Source: an uncultured Clostridia bacterium (GTDB lineage Bacteria > Bacillota > Clostridia > Christensenellales > Aristaeellaceae). From it: 64,000 nt of DNA. The notes under the pieces are model-generated. The model did no database searches, was not told where the DNA came from, and saw only the letters and a program-made list of their open reading frames with translations. The stretch covers positions 1 to 64,000 of the forward strand of contig CAMFCQ010000005.1 in the NCBI GenBank assembly GCA_945948915.1, written 5' to 3'. The position numbers were made by a program, and so were the translations under genes. Positions 34,552-44,400 of the stretch are shown piece after piece; positions within the stretch are counted from its first letter, which is position 1; each line of letters starts with the position of its first letter.

Positions 34552-34650
34552 AAAAACGGAATGCATGATGCTATTATTCGTAAATTGAAAAAATCTATTT
34601 GAAAAAAACGTAAAAATGCAAGAAAATAAATGAATCGTGTCAATTCCTCC

Positions 34651-34679
34651 TTGCCAATTCGAGGGACAGTTGGTATAAT
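34651..34679 (+). promoter_or_regulatory. Promoter of the ANTAR regulator gene
   Basis: TTGCCA at 34651-34656 and a perfect TATAAT at 34674-34679 are 17 bases apart with TGG before the -10 box. The DNA just upstream (34560-34650) is very A/T-rich and may act as an UP element. Confidence 0.75.
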
Positions 34680-34746
34680 ATCGGCATCACCGCAAATGTG
34701 TGCCGCTCGCAGCGGCCCGCTTGAGTCCGAATGGGAGATGCAGACC

Positions 34747-35313
34747 ATGACCGATCCGATGACCAGCCGTCTTCTGATTGCCGCCCCGCATGGGGTTGCC
34801 ATGAAGCTCAGGGATATCCTTGCCACCGCGCAGATCGTGCCCAGCGCCGTGCTCAGCACGGGCGAGGAGGCGCTTGCGGCGCTTGAAGACGAGGAGGCGC
34901 TGCTGCTGACCAGCTGGAGGCTGCCGGACATGACCGGCGCGGAGCTGGTCAGAAAGGCAGGATCCGCCAGCGCGATGATGATCGTGCCGGGCGACTATGA
35001 TCCTGCGGAGCTGGACGGCGCGCAGGTGCTGACGCTGCACAACCCCATCAGCCAGGACGCGCTGATTCAGGCGGTGCGCACGATGAGCTTCTGCGCGAAC
35101 AGGATGCAGGCGCTTGAGCAGAAGGCCCAGAAGCTGGAGCGCCAGCTGGCCGAGCGCAAGGTGATTGAGCGCGCAAAGGGCCGCCTGATGGACGCGCTGC
35201 ATCTGTCCGAGAGCGAGGCGCACTACCGCATGCAGAAAAAGAGCATGGACACCGGCCGCCGCATCGTGGATGTGGCGCAGGAGATCCTGGACAGCGTGGA
35301 AATCGCAAGCTGA
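34747..35313 (+). CDS. ANTAR-domain RNA-binding antiterminator with a degenerate receiver
   Basis: ANTAR proteins bind paired hairpins in nascent RNA and prevent termination. The 188-residue product has a receiver-like fold (1-115), a coiled coil (about 118-137) and the ANTAR domain (138-182, with KVIERAKGRLMDALHLSESEA). In the receiver, Ser56 stands where the phosphorylated Asp should be, the early acidic pair is absent (AAPHG) and the conserved Lys is Asn99. It therefore cannot be switched by ordinary phosphorylation. ATG 34747 has GGGAG 9 bases upstream. It is monocistronic. Confidence 0.85.
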   Translation: MTDPMTSRLLIAAPHGVAMKLRDILATAQIVPSAVLSTGEEALAALEDEEALLLTSWRLPDMTGAELVRKAGSASAMMIVPGDYDPAELDGAQVLTLHNPISQDALIQAVRTMSFCANRMQALEQKAQKLERQLAERKVIERAKGRLMDALHLSESEAHYRMQKKSMDTGRRIVDVAQEILDSVEIAS

Positions 35314-35320
35314 GAAAGAA

Positions 35321-35361
35321 CAAACCTCCCCGTTTCCGAGGAAAGGAAACGGGGAGGTTTG
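35321..35361 (+). terminator. Strong hairpin after the ANTAR gene
   Basis: CAAACCTCCCCGTTTC pairs perfectly over 16 bases with its complement, with a nine-base loop. A U-tract is weak (TTTG inside the stem end). Confidence 0.7.
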
Positions 35362-35477
35362 TGATATAACGGAGAATTGAAATAAATGAAAAGGCATGAT
35401 AAACTAATAACAGGCTCGTGGAACATGAAGTAGATAGAAAAGTGCTTTCGTTCTGTCAGGAAATAAGGAGAATTGAG

Positions 35478-37379
35478 ATGAAGCAGAAGATATGGGTTCA
35501 TAGAATCAAATGGATTTTGTCAGCCATTGTTTTTGTGGGATTGCTTGCTGTTGCGAATATTAGTGGCATCATTAGGGCGAGCTTGTTGATGGTTTTGCTT
35601 GCTGTTGTGGGCAGCAGGCTGCCCGACCTACGCAAGCATATGAAAACGATAAACTGGAAGACAGAAATCTGGTCGCTTTTGATCTGTGCATTGGCGGGAG
35701 TCCGGTTCTATTTCATGTGGATGTCGTCCAGCATGGTGTCGGGAATTGCGGGCAGATTACGCTTGAGCAAGGAGAGCTTTCTCGCAGTCATGGCGTGCGC
35801 TGGTTCGCTGTCAGCGTTGTACGCAGTCCGCACTACGCTGTATGCCGGATTGAATTATAGAGAGTGTGTTAATAAGCGAGAAAGGATATCTTTATTTGAC
35901 GCCGGATATGGCATATCAAAGAGGAATTACGCATTCCTGCTGATGACAGCTGCTGCGATGATTACCATCTGTTCAAAATCTTCTCCGTTGTATCTGCTCA
36001 ATGACTGGGTGGATGCAAATTGCTATTTCACAGTGGGTAAATCCATGCTGCATGGAAAGGTGCTGTACCGTGATATTTTTGAGCATAAAGGTTTCTATCT
36101 TTATGTGCTTCATGCGCTGGGATACCTGATTTCCAATACGTCGTTCTTTGGCGTTTATCTGCTGGAAATTGCAGCGGCGTTTGCTTTTCTTGTATATGCC
36201 TATAAGATCGCGCTGCTCTTTTGTTCAGACGCAGGTGTGTTGCATCTGATCCCTGTTCTTGCCGCCTTTGTTTATGGAACGTGTGCGTTTTCACATGGAG
36301 ACAGCGCAGAGGAGTTTTGTCTTCCGCTGCTGGTATATGCACTGTGGGTGGGCTTGAAGGCCTTGAGAAATAGCGAAATGCCGACGAACAGAGAGTTCTT
36401 TATGATCGGCGTAACCTCTGGCTGCGTGCTCTGGATCAAATATACGATACTTGGTTTCTATCTGGGCTGGTTTATTGTTCCGGCATATCTGATGATTCAC
36501 ACACGTGCATGGAAAGAACTGTTCTCTTCTGTTGTAGCAATTGCCTTAGGTGTAGTTGCGGTAACGCTGCCGGTGATTCTGTATTTTGCAGTGAACGGCG
36601 CGCTTCATGATTTGTGGCAGGTGTATTTTTACGATAATATGTTCGTTTATTCGAATGTGGAAGAAGTTCAAAACAGTCTAATCGACAGAGTTTTATGTGA
36701 AAGCATTTATGCAATGCAGAATAATAGAGAGATGACGATTATTATTCTTCTAGGACTTTTCTGGTTTGGCGTGATGAAAGGCAGTGCGATCTTTTTACAG
36801 ATGCTCTGCAGTTTGCTCTGCATGGCGACATCTGTGTTTTGTGGTGGTGCGCACCTATACTATGCGTTTGTGTTTGCGGCATTTGTACCGATAGTCTTAC
36901 CGATGATGGAAGAAGTGTCCATGCACAGCTTTGCGAGAGTCCTGTACAAAAAAAGGTGGCTGCTTACTGCTGGAAGTGTGATACTCGCGCTATATCTGAA
37001 CAATAATGCCTATATGCTGAGGTATACGAAAGAAGAACTTCCGCAATTTGCTTTCAAAAAATACGTTGATCAAGTGGAAAACCCCAAGCTGCTGAACTAT
37101 GGTTTCTTGGATGGAGGCTTCTATACGGTTTATGACATTGTGCCGCACTGCAAGTATTTCTGTAGGACAAACATGGAATTGGAGGAGATGATTGAGACTC
37201 AGAACGACTATGTCGAGCAGGGAATGAGCGACTTTGTGGTAACGTGTGATAAAGAGATTGAGAGTAAACTATATGAATGCGTTGCGCAAAAGACGCATTT
37301 CTATGAAAGATACCGTGTTTACAGATTGTATGCGCTCAAGACGCTGGAGCTTGAAAGGACCGGGATACAGATGGAATGA
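35478..37379 (+). CDS. Low-GC integral membrane glycosyltransferase-like protein
   Basis: The 633-residue protein has about 11 to 13 membrane segments and a soluble C-terminal domain of some 130 residues. The phrase YLLNDWVDANCYFTVGKSMLHGKVLYRDIFEHKG resembles the first loop of GT39/ArnT-like enzymes, which carry an Asp there and glycosylate lipids or proteins outside. Base composition is far from the neighbours: bases 36601-36660 contain 22 G/C of 60, against 37 of 60 at 38281-38340. Recent transfer is likely. AAGGAG precedes ATG 35478. Confidence 0.75.
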   Translation: MKQKIWVHRIKWILSAIVFVGLLAVANISGIIRASLLMVLLAVVGSRLPDLRKHMKTINWKTEIWSLLICALAGVRFYFMWMSSSMVSGIAGRLRLSKESFLAVMACAGSLSALYAVRTTLYAGLNYRECVNKRERISLFDAGYGISKRNYAFLLMTAAAMITICSKSSPLYLLNDWVDANCYFTVGKSMLHGKVLYRDIFEHKGFYLYVLHALGYLISNTSFFGVYLLEIAAAFAFLVYAYKIALLFCSDAGVLHLIPVLAAFVYGTCAFSHGDSAEEFCLPLLVYALWVGLKALRNSEMPTNREFFMIGVTSGCVLWIKYTILGFYLGWFIVPAYLMIHTRAWKELFSSVVAIALGVVAVTLPVILYFAVNGALHDLWQVYFYDNMFVYSNVEEVQNSLIDRVLCESIYAMQNNREMTIIILLGLFWFGVMKGSAIFLQMLCSLLCMATSVFCGGAHLYYAFVFAAFVPIVLPMMEEVSMHSFARVLYKKRWLLTAGSVILALYLNNNAYMLRYTKEELPQFAFKKYVDQVENPKLLNYGFLDGGFYTVYDIVPHCKYFCRTNMELEEMIETQNDYVEQGMSDFVVTCDKEIESKLYECVAQKTHFYERYRVYRLYALKTLELERTGIQME

Positions 37380-37398
37380 GTAGCGCAAGGATACCGAT

Positions 37399-37983
37399 AT
37401 GAAAGACGAAAGGAAGTGTGTGTGGATGAAGATGAAGCAAGAGGTGCAGCAACGAAACGGGCAGCCGCTGCTCCTGCGCAGCCTGGGCCCGCAGGATGCG
37501 CAGCAGGCGCTGGCCGTGTGCAGGAAGACGGCGGGCGAGACGCTCAATCTGCTCCGCTACGAGGACGAATGGACGATGACGCTGGAGCAGGAGGCCGCGT
37601 ACCTCAAGAAGACGGAGGATGACCCGAAGAGTCTGATGCTGGGCGCGTTTTTAGGAGATACGCTCGTGGGCATCGGCAGCTTTCTGCCCAGCGCCCCGGT
37701 GGATCGGGCGCGCCATCGTGCAGAGCTGGGCATCTGCATCCTGAAGGCGTACTGGGGCCGGGGCATCGGCACGGCGATCATGCAAACGATTGTGGACGAG
37801 GTGAAGAAGACGGCGGTGGAGCAATTGGAGCTGGAGGTCGTCGGCACGAACGAGCGGGCCATTGCCCTGTACGAGCGCTTCGGTTTTGTCGAGTTTGGAC
37901 GCCATCCGAGAAAGCTGAAGTATCGGGATGGAACGTATGCTGATATGGTGCTGATGATGCTTGACCTGCGGGCGAAGGCGTGA
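37399..37983 (+). CDS. GNAT-family N-acetyltransferase
   Basis: The 194-residue protein is a GNAT acyltransferase. The acetyl-CoA loop is seen in LKAYWGRGIGTAIMQTIVDE (about 121-140), and the NERAIALYERFGFVEFGR stretch near 155-172 is the classic motif B of the Rim-like group. The substrate is unknown. Start at 37399 has AAGGA upstream; ATG 37426 is an alternative that drops nine residues. It follows the low-GC gene by 19 bases but its own base composition is that of the host. Confidence 0.87.
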   Translation: MKDERKCVWMKMKQEVQQRNGQPLLLRSLGPQDAQQALAVCRKTAGETLNLLRYEDEWTMTLEQEAAYLKKTEDDPKSLMLGAFLGDTLVGIGSFLPSAPVDRARHRAELGICILKAYWGRGIGTAIMQTIVDEVKKTAVEQLELEVVGTNERAIALYERFGFVEFGRHPRKLKYRDGTYADMVLMMLDLRAKA

Positions 37984-38052
37984 TACAATCAGGCTGGAAA
38001 TCGGAAGGAAAGGGGGCTTCCCTGTGGGCTGGAAGCTGCGCATTGTACGGAC

Positions 38053-38102
38053 CCAAAAAGGCTGCTGTGTGCCGGCTTACGGGAGAAGTGTACCCTTTTT
38101 GG
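38053..38102 (+). other. Inverted repeat in the leader of the MFS gene
   Basis: CCAAAAAGG (38053-38061) and CCTTTTTGG (38094-38102) are perfect 9-base arms around a 32-base loop, about 80 bases ahead of the MFS start. The rest of the 37984-38179 gap shows no gene and no clear promoter. It could be an attenuator or an operator. Confidence 0.4.
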
Positions 38103-38179
38103 CCGCATAACAGGCAAAAAGAAGCATAGACACCTCTCCCGATCAAACGAAGCATTCGATTTGAAAGGGAGTTTTTTTG

Positions 38180-39277
38180 ATGATATGTAAATTTCAATCC
38201 CAGCTGGCGAAGCTGCTGGGGCATTCTGCGCTGACCAGTTTTCAGCTGGCAGGCGCCGCATGGGTGGCGCTGCTGGCGGCGCGCGGCTTTTCGATGGTGG
38301 AAATCGGCGTGGCGGAGAGCGTGTTTCACATGGCCAGCCTGCTCTTTGAGATTCCGTCCGGCGTGCTATCCGATGTGTTTGGACGAAGGCGTTCGCTGGC
38401 CCTAGGGCGGCTTGCGGGCGCGGCGTCCTCGCTGCTGATGGCCTTTTCAGATGGGCTGACCGGCGTCTGTCTGGCGATGGTGCTTTGCGCGTTCAGCTAT
38501 AATTTCGATTCCGGCGCGCGCGAGGCGCTGGCCTATGACAGCCTGAAGGCGCACGGCAGAGAGGCGGAATACCTGCGGTATTCGTCGCTGGATATGGCGA
38601 TCTATCGCGTGGGCCGTGCGGGCGCGGTGCTGCTGGTGGGCCTGGCGCTGGCGATGGGGCATCGTCTGGCGTATCTGCTGGACACGGCGCTGAATCTTTT
38701 GTGCCTGCTCGTGGTGCTCACGCTTGACGAGATTGTGATTGAGCCGGTTTTCCGCGAGCAAAAGAGCGCGCAGCGGATCGCGTCCTGCGTGCGCGAAACG
38801 GTTCGCTTTCTGCTGACGCAGGCAAGAGCGCGCAGGCTGATGCTGCTCAACGCATTGGCCGGCGCGGGAGCCACGCTGCTCGCGTTCTTCCTTCAGGCGC
38901 GGCTGCCGCTGGCCGGGCTTGAGCATGCGTACCTGGGCCCGGCGCTGTTTGTGATGAGCCTGGGCGGCGCGGTCGGCTCGCGTCTGGCGCTGCGGCTTGC
39001 CGGGATGCGCTATGGCAGACTGTACGCGCTGTGCGTCGGCGGCATCCTGGGCGGTCTGCTGCTGGGCACGGGCCATGCGCCAGCGGCGATGGTCGCGGGC
39101 GGCTTTGCGGCGAATGTGTTTGACGATCTGCTGCAGGTGCGCACAGACGGTCTGCTCAACGATCAGTTTCCATCCTCGCAGCGCTCGACGCTGATGTCGG
39201 TCGCCTCGCTGTGCTTTTCGCTGGTGATGATCGGCCTGTCTCCGCTGGCGGGCTGGTTCTTTGCGATGCTGCCATAA
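38180..39277 (+). CDS. Major facilitator superfamily transporter
   Basis: The 365-residue membrane protein has 11 to 12 helices. The loop between helices 2 and 3 reads GVLSDVFGRRRSLALGR, the standard MFS signature with Asp, Arg and Arg. It belongs to the drug/proton or sugar efflux-like group; the substrate is not known. The protein is a little shorter than the usual 390-400 residues. AAAGGGAG precedes ATG 38180. It is alone on its transcript and ends at a G/C-rich hairpin. Confidence 0.88.
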   Translation: MICKFQSQLAKLLGHSALTSFQLAGAAWVALLAARGFSMVEIGVAESVFHMASLLFEIPSGVLSDVFGRRRSLALGRLAGAASSLLMAFSDGLTGVCLAMVLCAFSYNFDSGAREALAYDSLKAHGREAEYLRYSSLDMAIYRVGRAGAVLLVGLALAMGHRLAYLLDTALNLLCLLVVLTLDEIVIEPVFREQKSAQRIASCVRETVRFLLTQARARRLMLLNALAGAGATLLAFFLQARLPLAGLEHAYLGPALFVMSLGGAVGSRLALRLAGMRYGRLYALCVGGILGGLLLGTGHAPAAMVAGGFAANVFDDLLQVRTDGLLNDQFPSSQRSTLMSVASLCFSLVMIGLSPLAGWFFAMLP

Positions 39278-39283
39278 AAAAGG

Positions 39284-39311
39284 GCCGTCCTCCCGGGGGA
39301 GGACGGCCCGA
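39284..39311. terminator. Strong hairpin between the MFS gene and repeat R3
   Basis: GGGCCGTCCTCC pairs with GGAGGACGGCCC around a four-base loop. Six A residues on the left give a U-tract for minus-strand transcripts; the right side has none, so plus-strand termination is weaker. Confidence 0.65.
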
Positions 39312-39345
39312 AGCTTTGTCTGTCGTGGGAATTGCAGCCATCTCA

Positions 39346-39541
39346 TACTATTCTCAAATAGAAACGAGCTATAAGCGCGAAGCGAAGAAGGGGTCTGGGG
39401 ACTGGTCCCCAGGCTAGGGGTTTGGGGGATGAAATCCCCCAACGTCTCCATATCGCGAAGCGATCAAAGAAAAGCAGTCAGGGAGCGAAGCGTTACCTGA
39501 CGGCCGGTTATTGCATGGCCGATTTTATTTGAGAGTAGTAT
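39346..39541. repeat. Mosaic intergenic element R3 (196 bases)
   Basis: The ends are inverted repeats: ATACTATTCTCAAATAGAAA on the left and its near-complement ending AGTAT on the right. It shares GCGCGAAGCGAAGAAGG and the GTCAGGGAGCGAAGCG box with R1 and R2. Its constant-loop hairpin is TTGGGGGA-TGAAA-TCCCCCAA (39422-39442), so the stem differs from R2 but remains paired. A second stem, CTGGGGAC/GTCCCCAG, sits just before. Confidence 0.85.
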
Positions 39542-39699
39542 CATGCTTTTTCAAATCAAAACAGCGATGTGCTAAGCGCGTCAGGCAACGCTTCGCTCCC
39601 TGACTGCTTTGCCTGAATAGCTTCAGGGATACGTTGGGCTGCTGCCCAAACCACGCAAGGGATTTCATCCCTTGACCCTTCTTCACTTCGCGCGGTTTA
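39542..39699. repeat. Mosaic intergenic element R4, inverted, abutting R3
   Basis: This copy lies in the opposite orientation, tail to tail with R3. It has one recognisable end (CATGCTTTTTCAAATCAAAAC), the GTCAGG box, the GGGCTGCTGCCC hairpin and the constant-loop hairpin CAAGGGA-TTTCA-TCCCTTG (39656-39674). The other terminal repeat is missing: the element runs directly into the last codon of rarA and supplies its TAA stop. Confidence 0.8.
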
Positions 39700-41016
39700 G
39701 CCTGATGGGTCGATCACGCCGCGCGCCCTTCTGCGCTCGCGCAGCTTGAGCTCCTGGCCCTGGTCGGACGGGATGTAGTAGCGGCGGCCCTTCACCTCGG
39801 GCGGCATATACTCCTGCTGGACATAATGGCCGGGGTAGTCGTGCGGATACTTGTACGCATCGCCTTTCGCGCCCACGCGCTCATTGCCGCTGTAATGCGT
39901 GTCGCGCAGATAGGCGGGCACCGGGCCGAAGCCGCCCTTCTCGGCATCGGCCACGCATGCATCCAGCGCCATGACGACGGAGTTGGACTTGGGGCTCTCG
40001 CAGACGGCGATGATTGCCTGCGCGAGGGACAGCCGCGCCTCCGGCAGGCCCACCATCTCCAGCGCCTGGGCGGCGGCCACGGCCTGCAGCATGGCGGTGG
40101 GGTTGGCCAGGCCCACGTCCTCGCTCGCGTGCGCGATGATGCGCCGGGCGATGAGCCGCGGATCCACGCCCGCGTACAAGAGGCGCGCGAACCACGCCAG
40201 CGCCGCGTCCGCGTCGCTGCCGCGCAGGCTCTTGCAGAAGGCGGAGAGCATGTCGTAATACAGCGATTCGTCGCAGCGGATGACGGGCTTCTGGATGGAC
40301 TCCTCCGCGACGGCCAGCGTCACATGGATCGCGCCGCTGTCGTCCGGGTCCGTGGTGAGCACGGCCAGCTCCAGCGCGCCCAGCGCCGAGCGCACGTCGC
40401 CGTTGGCGATGCGGGCGATATGCCGCGCCGCGTCGGGATCAAGCTTCACGTTCCTGCCGCCGAAGCCGCGCTCACCATCCGAAAGCGCGCGCTCCATCGC
40501 CAGCAGCACGTCCGCCTCCGTCAGCGGCTCGAACTGGAAGATGCGGCACCGGCTCACGATAGCCGGAGTCATGGCGACCAGCGGGTTCTCCGTTGTGGAG
40601 CCGATGAAGCGCACGACGCCGCGCTCGATGGCGGGCAGGATGGAATCGGACTGGGACTTGCTCCAGCGGTGGCACTCGTCCAGCAGCAGGTACGTCGCCT
40701 GGCCGTAGAGGGCGCGGCGGTCCTGTGCCTCCTTGATGACCTTGCGCACGTCGGCCACGCCGCTGGTGACGGCGTTGAGCTGCACGAAGGCGGAGTGCGT
40801 CGTGTTGGCGATGATCGAGGCGAGGGTGGTCTTGCCGCAGCCGGGCGGGCCGTAGAAGATGGAGGAGGTCATGCGGTCGGCCTCAATGGCGCGGCGCAAA
40901 AGACGCCCCGGGCCGACGATGTGACGCTGGCCGATGAACTCGTCGAGCGTGCGCGGGCGCATGCGGTCCGCCAGCGGGCTGAGCGCGGCGTCCTGCGCGG
41001 AAAACAGATCCTGCAT
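39697..41016 (-). CDS. rarA: Replication-associated recombination protein A (AAA+ ATPase)
   Basis: RarA (MgsA) acts at stalled replication forks. The 439-residue protein has the clamp-loader-type AAA+ core: MRPRTLDEFIGQRHI at the start, Walker A FYGPPGCGKTTLA near residue 56, Walker B LLLDECHRW near 108, sensor IGSTTENP near 135, and SRCRIFQFEPL. The C-terminal RarA domain contains ASEDVGLANPTAM and YKYPHDYPGHYV. GGAGG precedes ATG 41016; an in-frame extension lies beyond the promoter. Its stop codon falls inside repeat R4. Confidence 0.95.
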   Translation of the reverse strand: MQDLFSAQDAALSPLADRMRPRTLDEFIGQRHIVGPGRLLRRAIEADRMTSSIFYGPPGCGKTTLASIIANTTHSAFVQLNAVTSGVADVRKVIKEAQDRRALYGQATYLLLDECHRWSKSQSDSILPAIERGVVRFIGSTTENPLVAMTPAIVSRCRIFQFEPLTEADVLLAMERALSDGERGFGGRNVKLDPDAARHIARIANGDVRSALGALELAVLTTDPDDSGAIHVTLAVAEESIQKPVIRCDESLYYDMLSAFCKSLRGSDADAALAWFARLLYAGVDPRLIARRIIAHASEDVGLANPTAMLQAVAAAQALEMVGLPEARLSLAQAIIAVCESPKSNSVVMALDACVADAEKGGFGPVPAYLRDTHYSGNERVGAKGDAYKYPHDYPGHYVQQEYMPPEVKGRRYYIPSDQGQELKLRERRRARGVIDPSG

Positions 41017-41047
41017 GATGACCTCCGGGATGATAGGATATACCCTT

Positions 41048-41076
41048 ATTATATCGTCCCGGACGGGAAAAGACAA
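41048..41076 (-). promoter_or_regulatory. Promoter of rarA
   Basis: On the minus strand TTGTCT and a perfect TATAAT are 17 bases apart. Confidence 0.7.
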
Positions 41077-41163
41077 GCGGGGACAGCCGGTTTGCCGCTG
41101 CGGACAGGGTGCTGAGCCAGCGCAGCAAAAAGGCAGGGCAAGGGACAAATTTTCTCAAAACCC

Positions 41164-41192
41164 TTTACAAATCCGAAGAAAACGGGTATCAT
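41164..41192 (+). promoter_or_regulatory. Promoter of the ileS T-box leader
   Basis: TTTACA at 41164-41169 and TATCAT at 41187-41192 are 17 bases apart, which puts the RNA start near 41200. Confidence 0.7.
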
Positions 41193-41199
41193 ATTCCCG

Positions 41200-41460
41200 T
41201 ATATTGCAAAACGCGTTTGAGACAGGACGCTGCCGCGATGAGCGCGAAGAGAGCCGGAGGCTGGTGAAATTCCGGACGGGAGGCGCGGCGAGGGATCACC
41301 TGTTCAGCGGCTTTGCTGAACCCCTGCGGGCTAGGCGAGGACGGATGGCCACGTTACGGCACAATGAAGTGCGCACGGCGCATGCGGAAAGCCGCATGCC
41401 GGTGCGAATTTGGGTGGTACCGCGAGCAGCCTCGTCCCAATGGGAGGAAGGCTGCTTTTA
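41200..41460 (+). ncRNA. Isoleucine T-box riboswitch
   Basis: T-boxes sense uncharged tRNA. The conserved GAATTTGGGTGGTACCGCG box is at 41406-41424. Stem I has a GACAGG/CCTGTT base, a GCCGCG/CGCGGC upper helix, the AGAGAG box and GGTGAAA. The specifier loop reads GAGGGATCACC, giving AUC at 41295-41297, an isoleucine codon that agrees with the gene downstream. The terminator is AGCAGCC (41425-41431) paired with GGCTGCT (41450-41456) plus a T-run. Uncharged tRNA-Ile should open it. Confidence 0.95.
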
Positions 41461-41488
41461 CTATACCGGAAGTTGGAGGAAAAGGATC

Positions 41489-44400
41489 ATGTATCAGAAG
41501 GTTTCGACCGACATGAACTTTGTCGCCCGCGAGGAAGAGGTTATCAAGTTCTGGCGGGAAAACGACGTATTCAAGAAGAGCGTGGCGCTGCGCAAGGGCG
41601 CGCCCGCGTTCACCTTCTTTGACGGCCCGCCCACGGCCAACGGCAAGCCGCACATCGGCCACGTGGAGACCCGCGCCATCAAGGACATCATCCCGCGCTA
41701 CCGCACGATGAAGGGCTACGACGTGCTGCGCAAGGCCGGCTGGGATACCCACGGTCTGCCGGTCGAGCTGGAGGTCGAGAAGCTGCTGGGCCTGGACGGC
41801 AAGCCGCAGATCGAGAAGTACGGCATCGAGCCGTTCATCAAGGAGTGCAAGAAGTCCGTCTGGAAGTACAAGACCGAGTGGGAGGAGATGTCCGAGCGCG
41901 TCGGCTACTGGGCGGACATGGAGAACCCGTACATCACCTACGACGACAACTACATCGAGTCCGAGTGGTGGTCCCTCAAGGAGATCCACAAGAAGGGCCT
42001 GCTCTACAAGGGCCACAAGATCGTTCCGTACTGCCCGCGCTGCGGCACCGCGCTGTCCAGCCACGAGGTGGCGCAGGGCTACAAGAACGTGAAGGAAACC
42101 TCCGCATACGTCCGCTTCGCGGTCAAGGGCGAGGACAACACTTACTTCCTCGCCTGGACGACCACCCCGTGGACGCTGCCGAGCAACCTGGCGCTGTGCG
42201 TGAACCCGCACGACACCTACGCCAAGTTCCGCGTGGACGGCCAGGTCATCATCATGGCCAAGGCGCTGATTGACGCGTGCTTCCCGGGCAAGGAGATCGA
42301 GATCATCGCCGAGATGCCGGGCAGCGAGCTTCGCGGCATGGAGTATGTGCCGCTGTTTGACTTCGCCGTGGGCAAGCTCAAGAAGAAGGCCTGGTTCGTG
42401 GTGTGCGACGAGTACGTCACCATGAGCGACGGCACCGGCATCGTCCACATCGCGCCGGCATTCGGCGAGGACGACAACCGCGTCTGCCGCGAGAACGACG
42501 TGCCGTTCGTCAACTTCGTGGACGGCCAGGGCAAAATGACCGCGGACACCAAGTGGCCGGGCGTGTTCGTCAAGGACGCCGACGCGCTGGTGCTCGAGGA
42601 TCTGAAGGAGCGCGGCCTGCTGTTCGCCGCTGTGCCGTTCGCGCACGACTATCCGTTCTGCTGGCGCTGCGATACCCCGCTGATCTACTATGCCCGCCAG
42701 AGCTGGTTCATCAAGATGACCGCTGTGCACGATCAGCTGATGAAGAACAACCGCGCCGTCAACTGGATGCCGGACAACATCAAGGAAGGCCGCATGGGCA
42801 ACTTCCTGGACAACGTCATCGACTGGGGCCTCTCCCGCGAGCGCTACTGGGGCACGCCGCTGCCGGTGTGGACCTGCGAATGCGGCCACATCCACGTCAT
42901 CGGCTCCAAGCAGGAGCTGCGCGAGATGGCGACCACCGAGATCGAAGAGATCGAGCTGCACCGCCCGTACATCGACAATGTCGTGCTGAAGTGCCCGGAA
43001 TGCGGCGGCGAGATGCACCGCGAGAAGGAAGTCATCGACTGCTGGTACGATTCCGGCTCTATGCCGTTCGCCCAGTGGCACTATCCGTTTGAGAACAAGG
43101 AGCAGTTTGAGCGCCGTTTCCCGGCGAACTTCATCTCCGAGGCGATCGACCAGACCCGCGGCTGGTTCTACACGCTGCTGGCGATCTCCACCTGCCTGTT
43201 TGACACCAACCCGTTCGAAAACTGCGTGGTCATGGGCCATGTGCAGGACAAGGACGGCCAGAAGATGAGCAAGCACAAGGGCAACGTCGTCGATCCGTGG
43301 ACGGTGCTCAATGCGCAGGGCGCCGACGCCGTCCGCTGGTTCTTCTACAACAACGCCGCGCCGTGGCTGCCCAAGCGCTTCCATGCCAAGGCGATCGAGG
43401 AATCCCAGCGCAAGTACATGGGCACGCTGTGGAACACCTACGCGTTCTTCATCCTCTATGCCGAGATCGACCAGTTTGACCCGAAGGCCCATCCGCTGGG
43501 CAAGGTGGAGCTGAGCCTGATGGACAAGTGGGCGCTGTCCCGCCTGAACACGCTGGTCAGGAACGTGGACGAGCACCTTGAGAACTACCGCGTCACCGAG
43601 GCCTCCCGCGAGATGGTGGACTTTGTGGACGACCTGTCCAACTGGTACGTCCGCCGCAGCCGCGAGCGCTTCTGGGGCAAGGGCATGGCCGGCGACAAGG
43701 AAGCCGCGTTCGCCACGCTGTACCATATCCTGGAGACCATGTCCCGCCTGACCGCGCCGTTCACGCCGTTCATGGCCGAGAGCATGTACCGCAACCTGGT
43801 GTGCTCCGTGGACGCCGCCGCGCCGATCTCCGTGCACCTCACGGATTTCCCGGTGTGCGACGAGAGCATGATCAATCCGGAACTCGAGGAGAACATGAAG
43901 GCACTGCTGGATGTCGTCATCCAGGGCCGAGGCGCCCGCGCGGAGTCCGGCCTGAAGGTGCGCCAGCCGCTGGCAAAGATGATCGTCTCCGGCGTGACGC
44001 TGCCGCAGGATCTGTGCGCGCTGGCCGCCGACGAGCTCAACGTCAAGGCTGTGGAGTTCACCGACGACACCACCGCGTTCATGACCTATCAGCTCAAGCC
44101 GCAGATGCGCACGCTGGGCAAGAAGTACGGCAAGCTGCTCAAGGCTATCGGCGAGAAGCTGACCACGCTGGACGGCAACGAGGTCGTCAGGAACTTTGAG
44201 GCGGGCAACACGCTGACCTTCGAGCTTGACGGCACCGAAATCGTGCTGGAGAAGGACGACGTGCTCACCGCGCCGATGAAGAAGCCGGGCTATGTCGTGG
44301 CGACCGACCGCGACGTGACCGTGGCGCTGGACACGAACCTGAATGACGCGCTGATCGCCGAGGGCTTTGCCCGCGAGGTGATCTCCAAGCTGCAGACGAT

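Noticed and set aside
41354-43837. An 827-residue open frame antisense to ileS
   Set aside because: Same strand effect in a GC-rich synthetase gene; no start signals.
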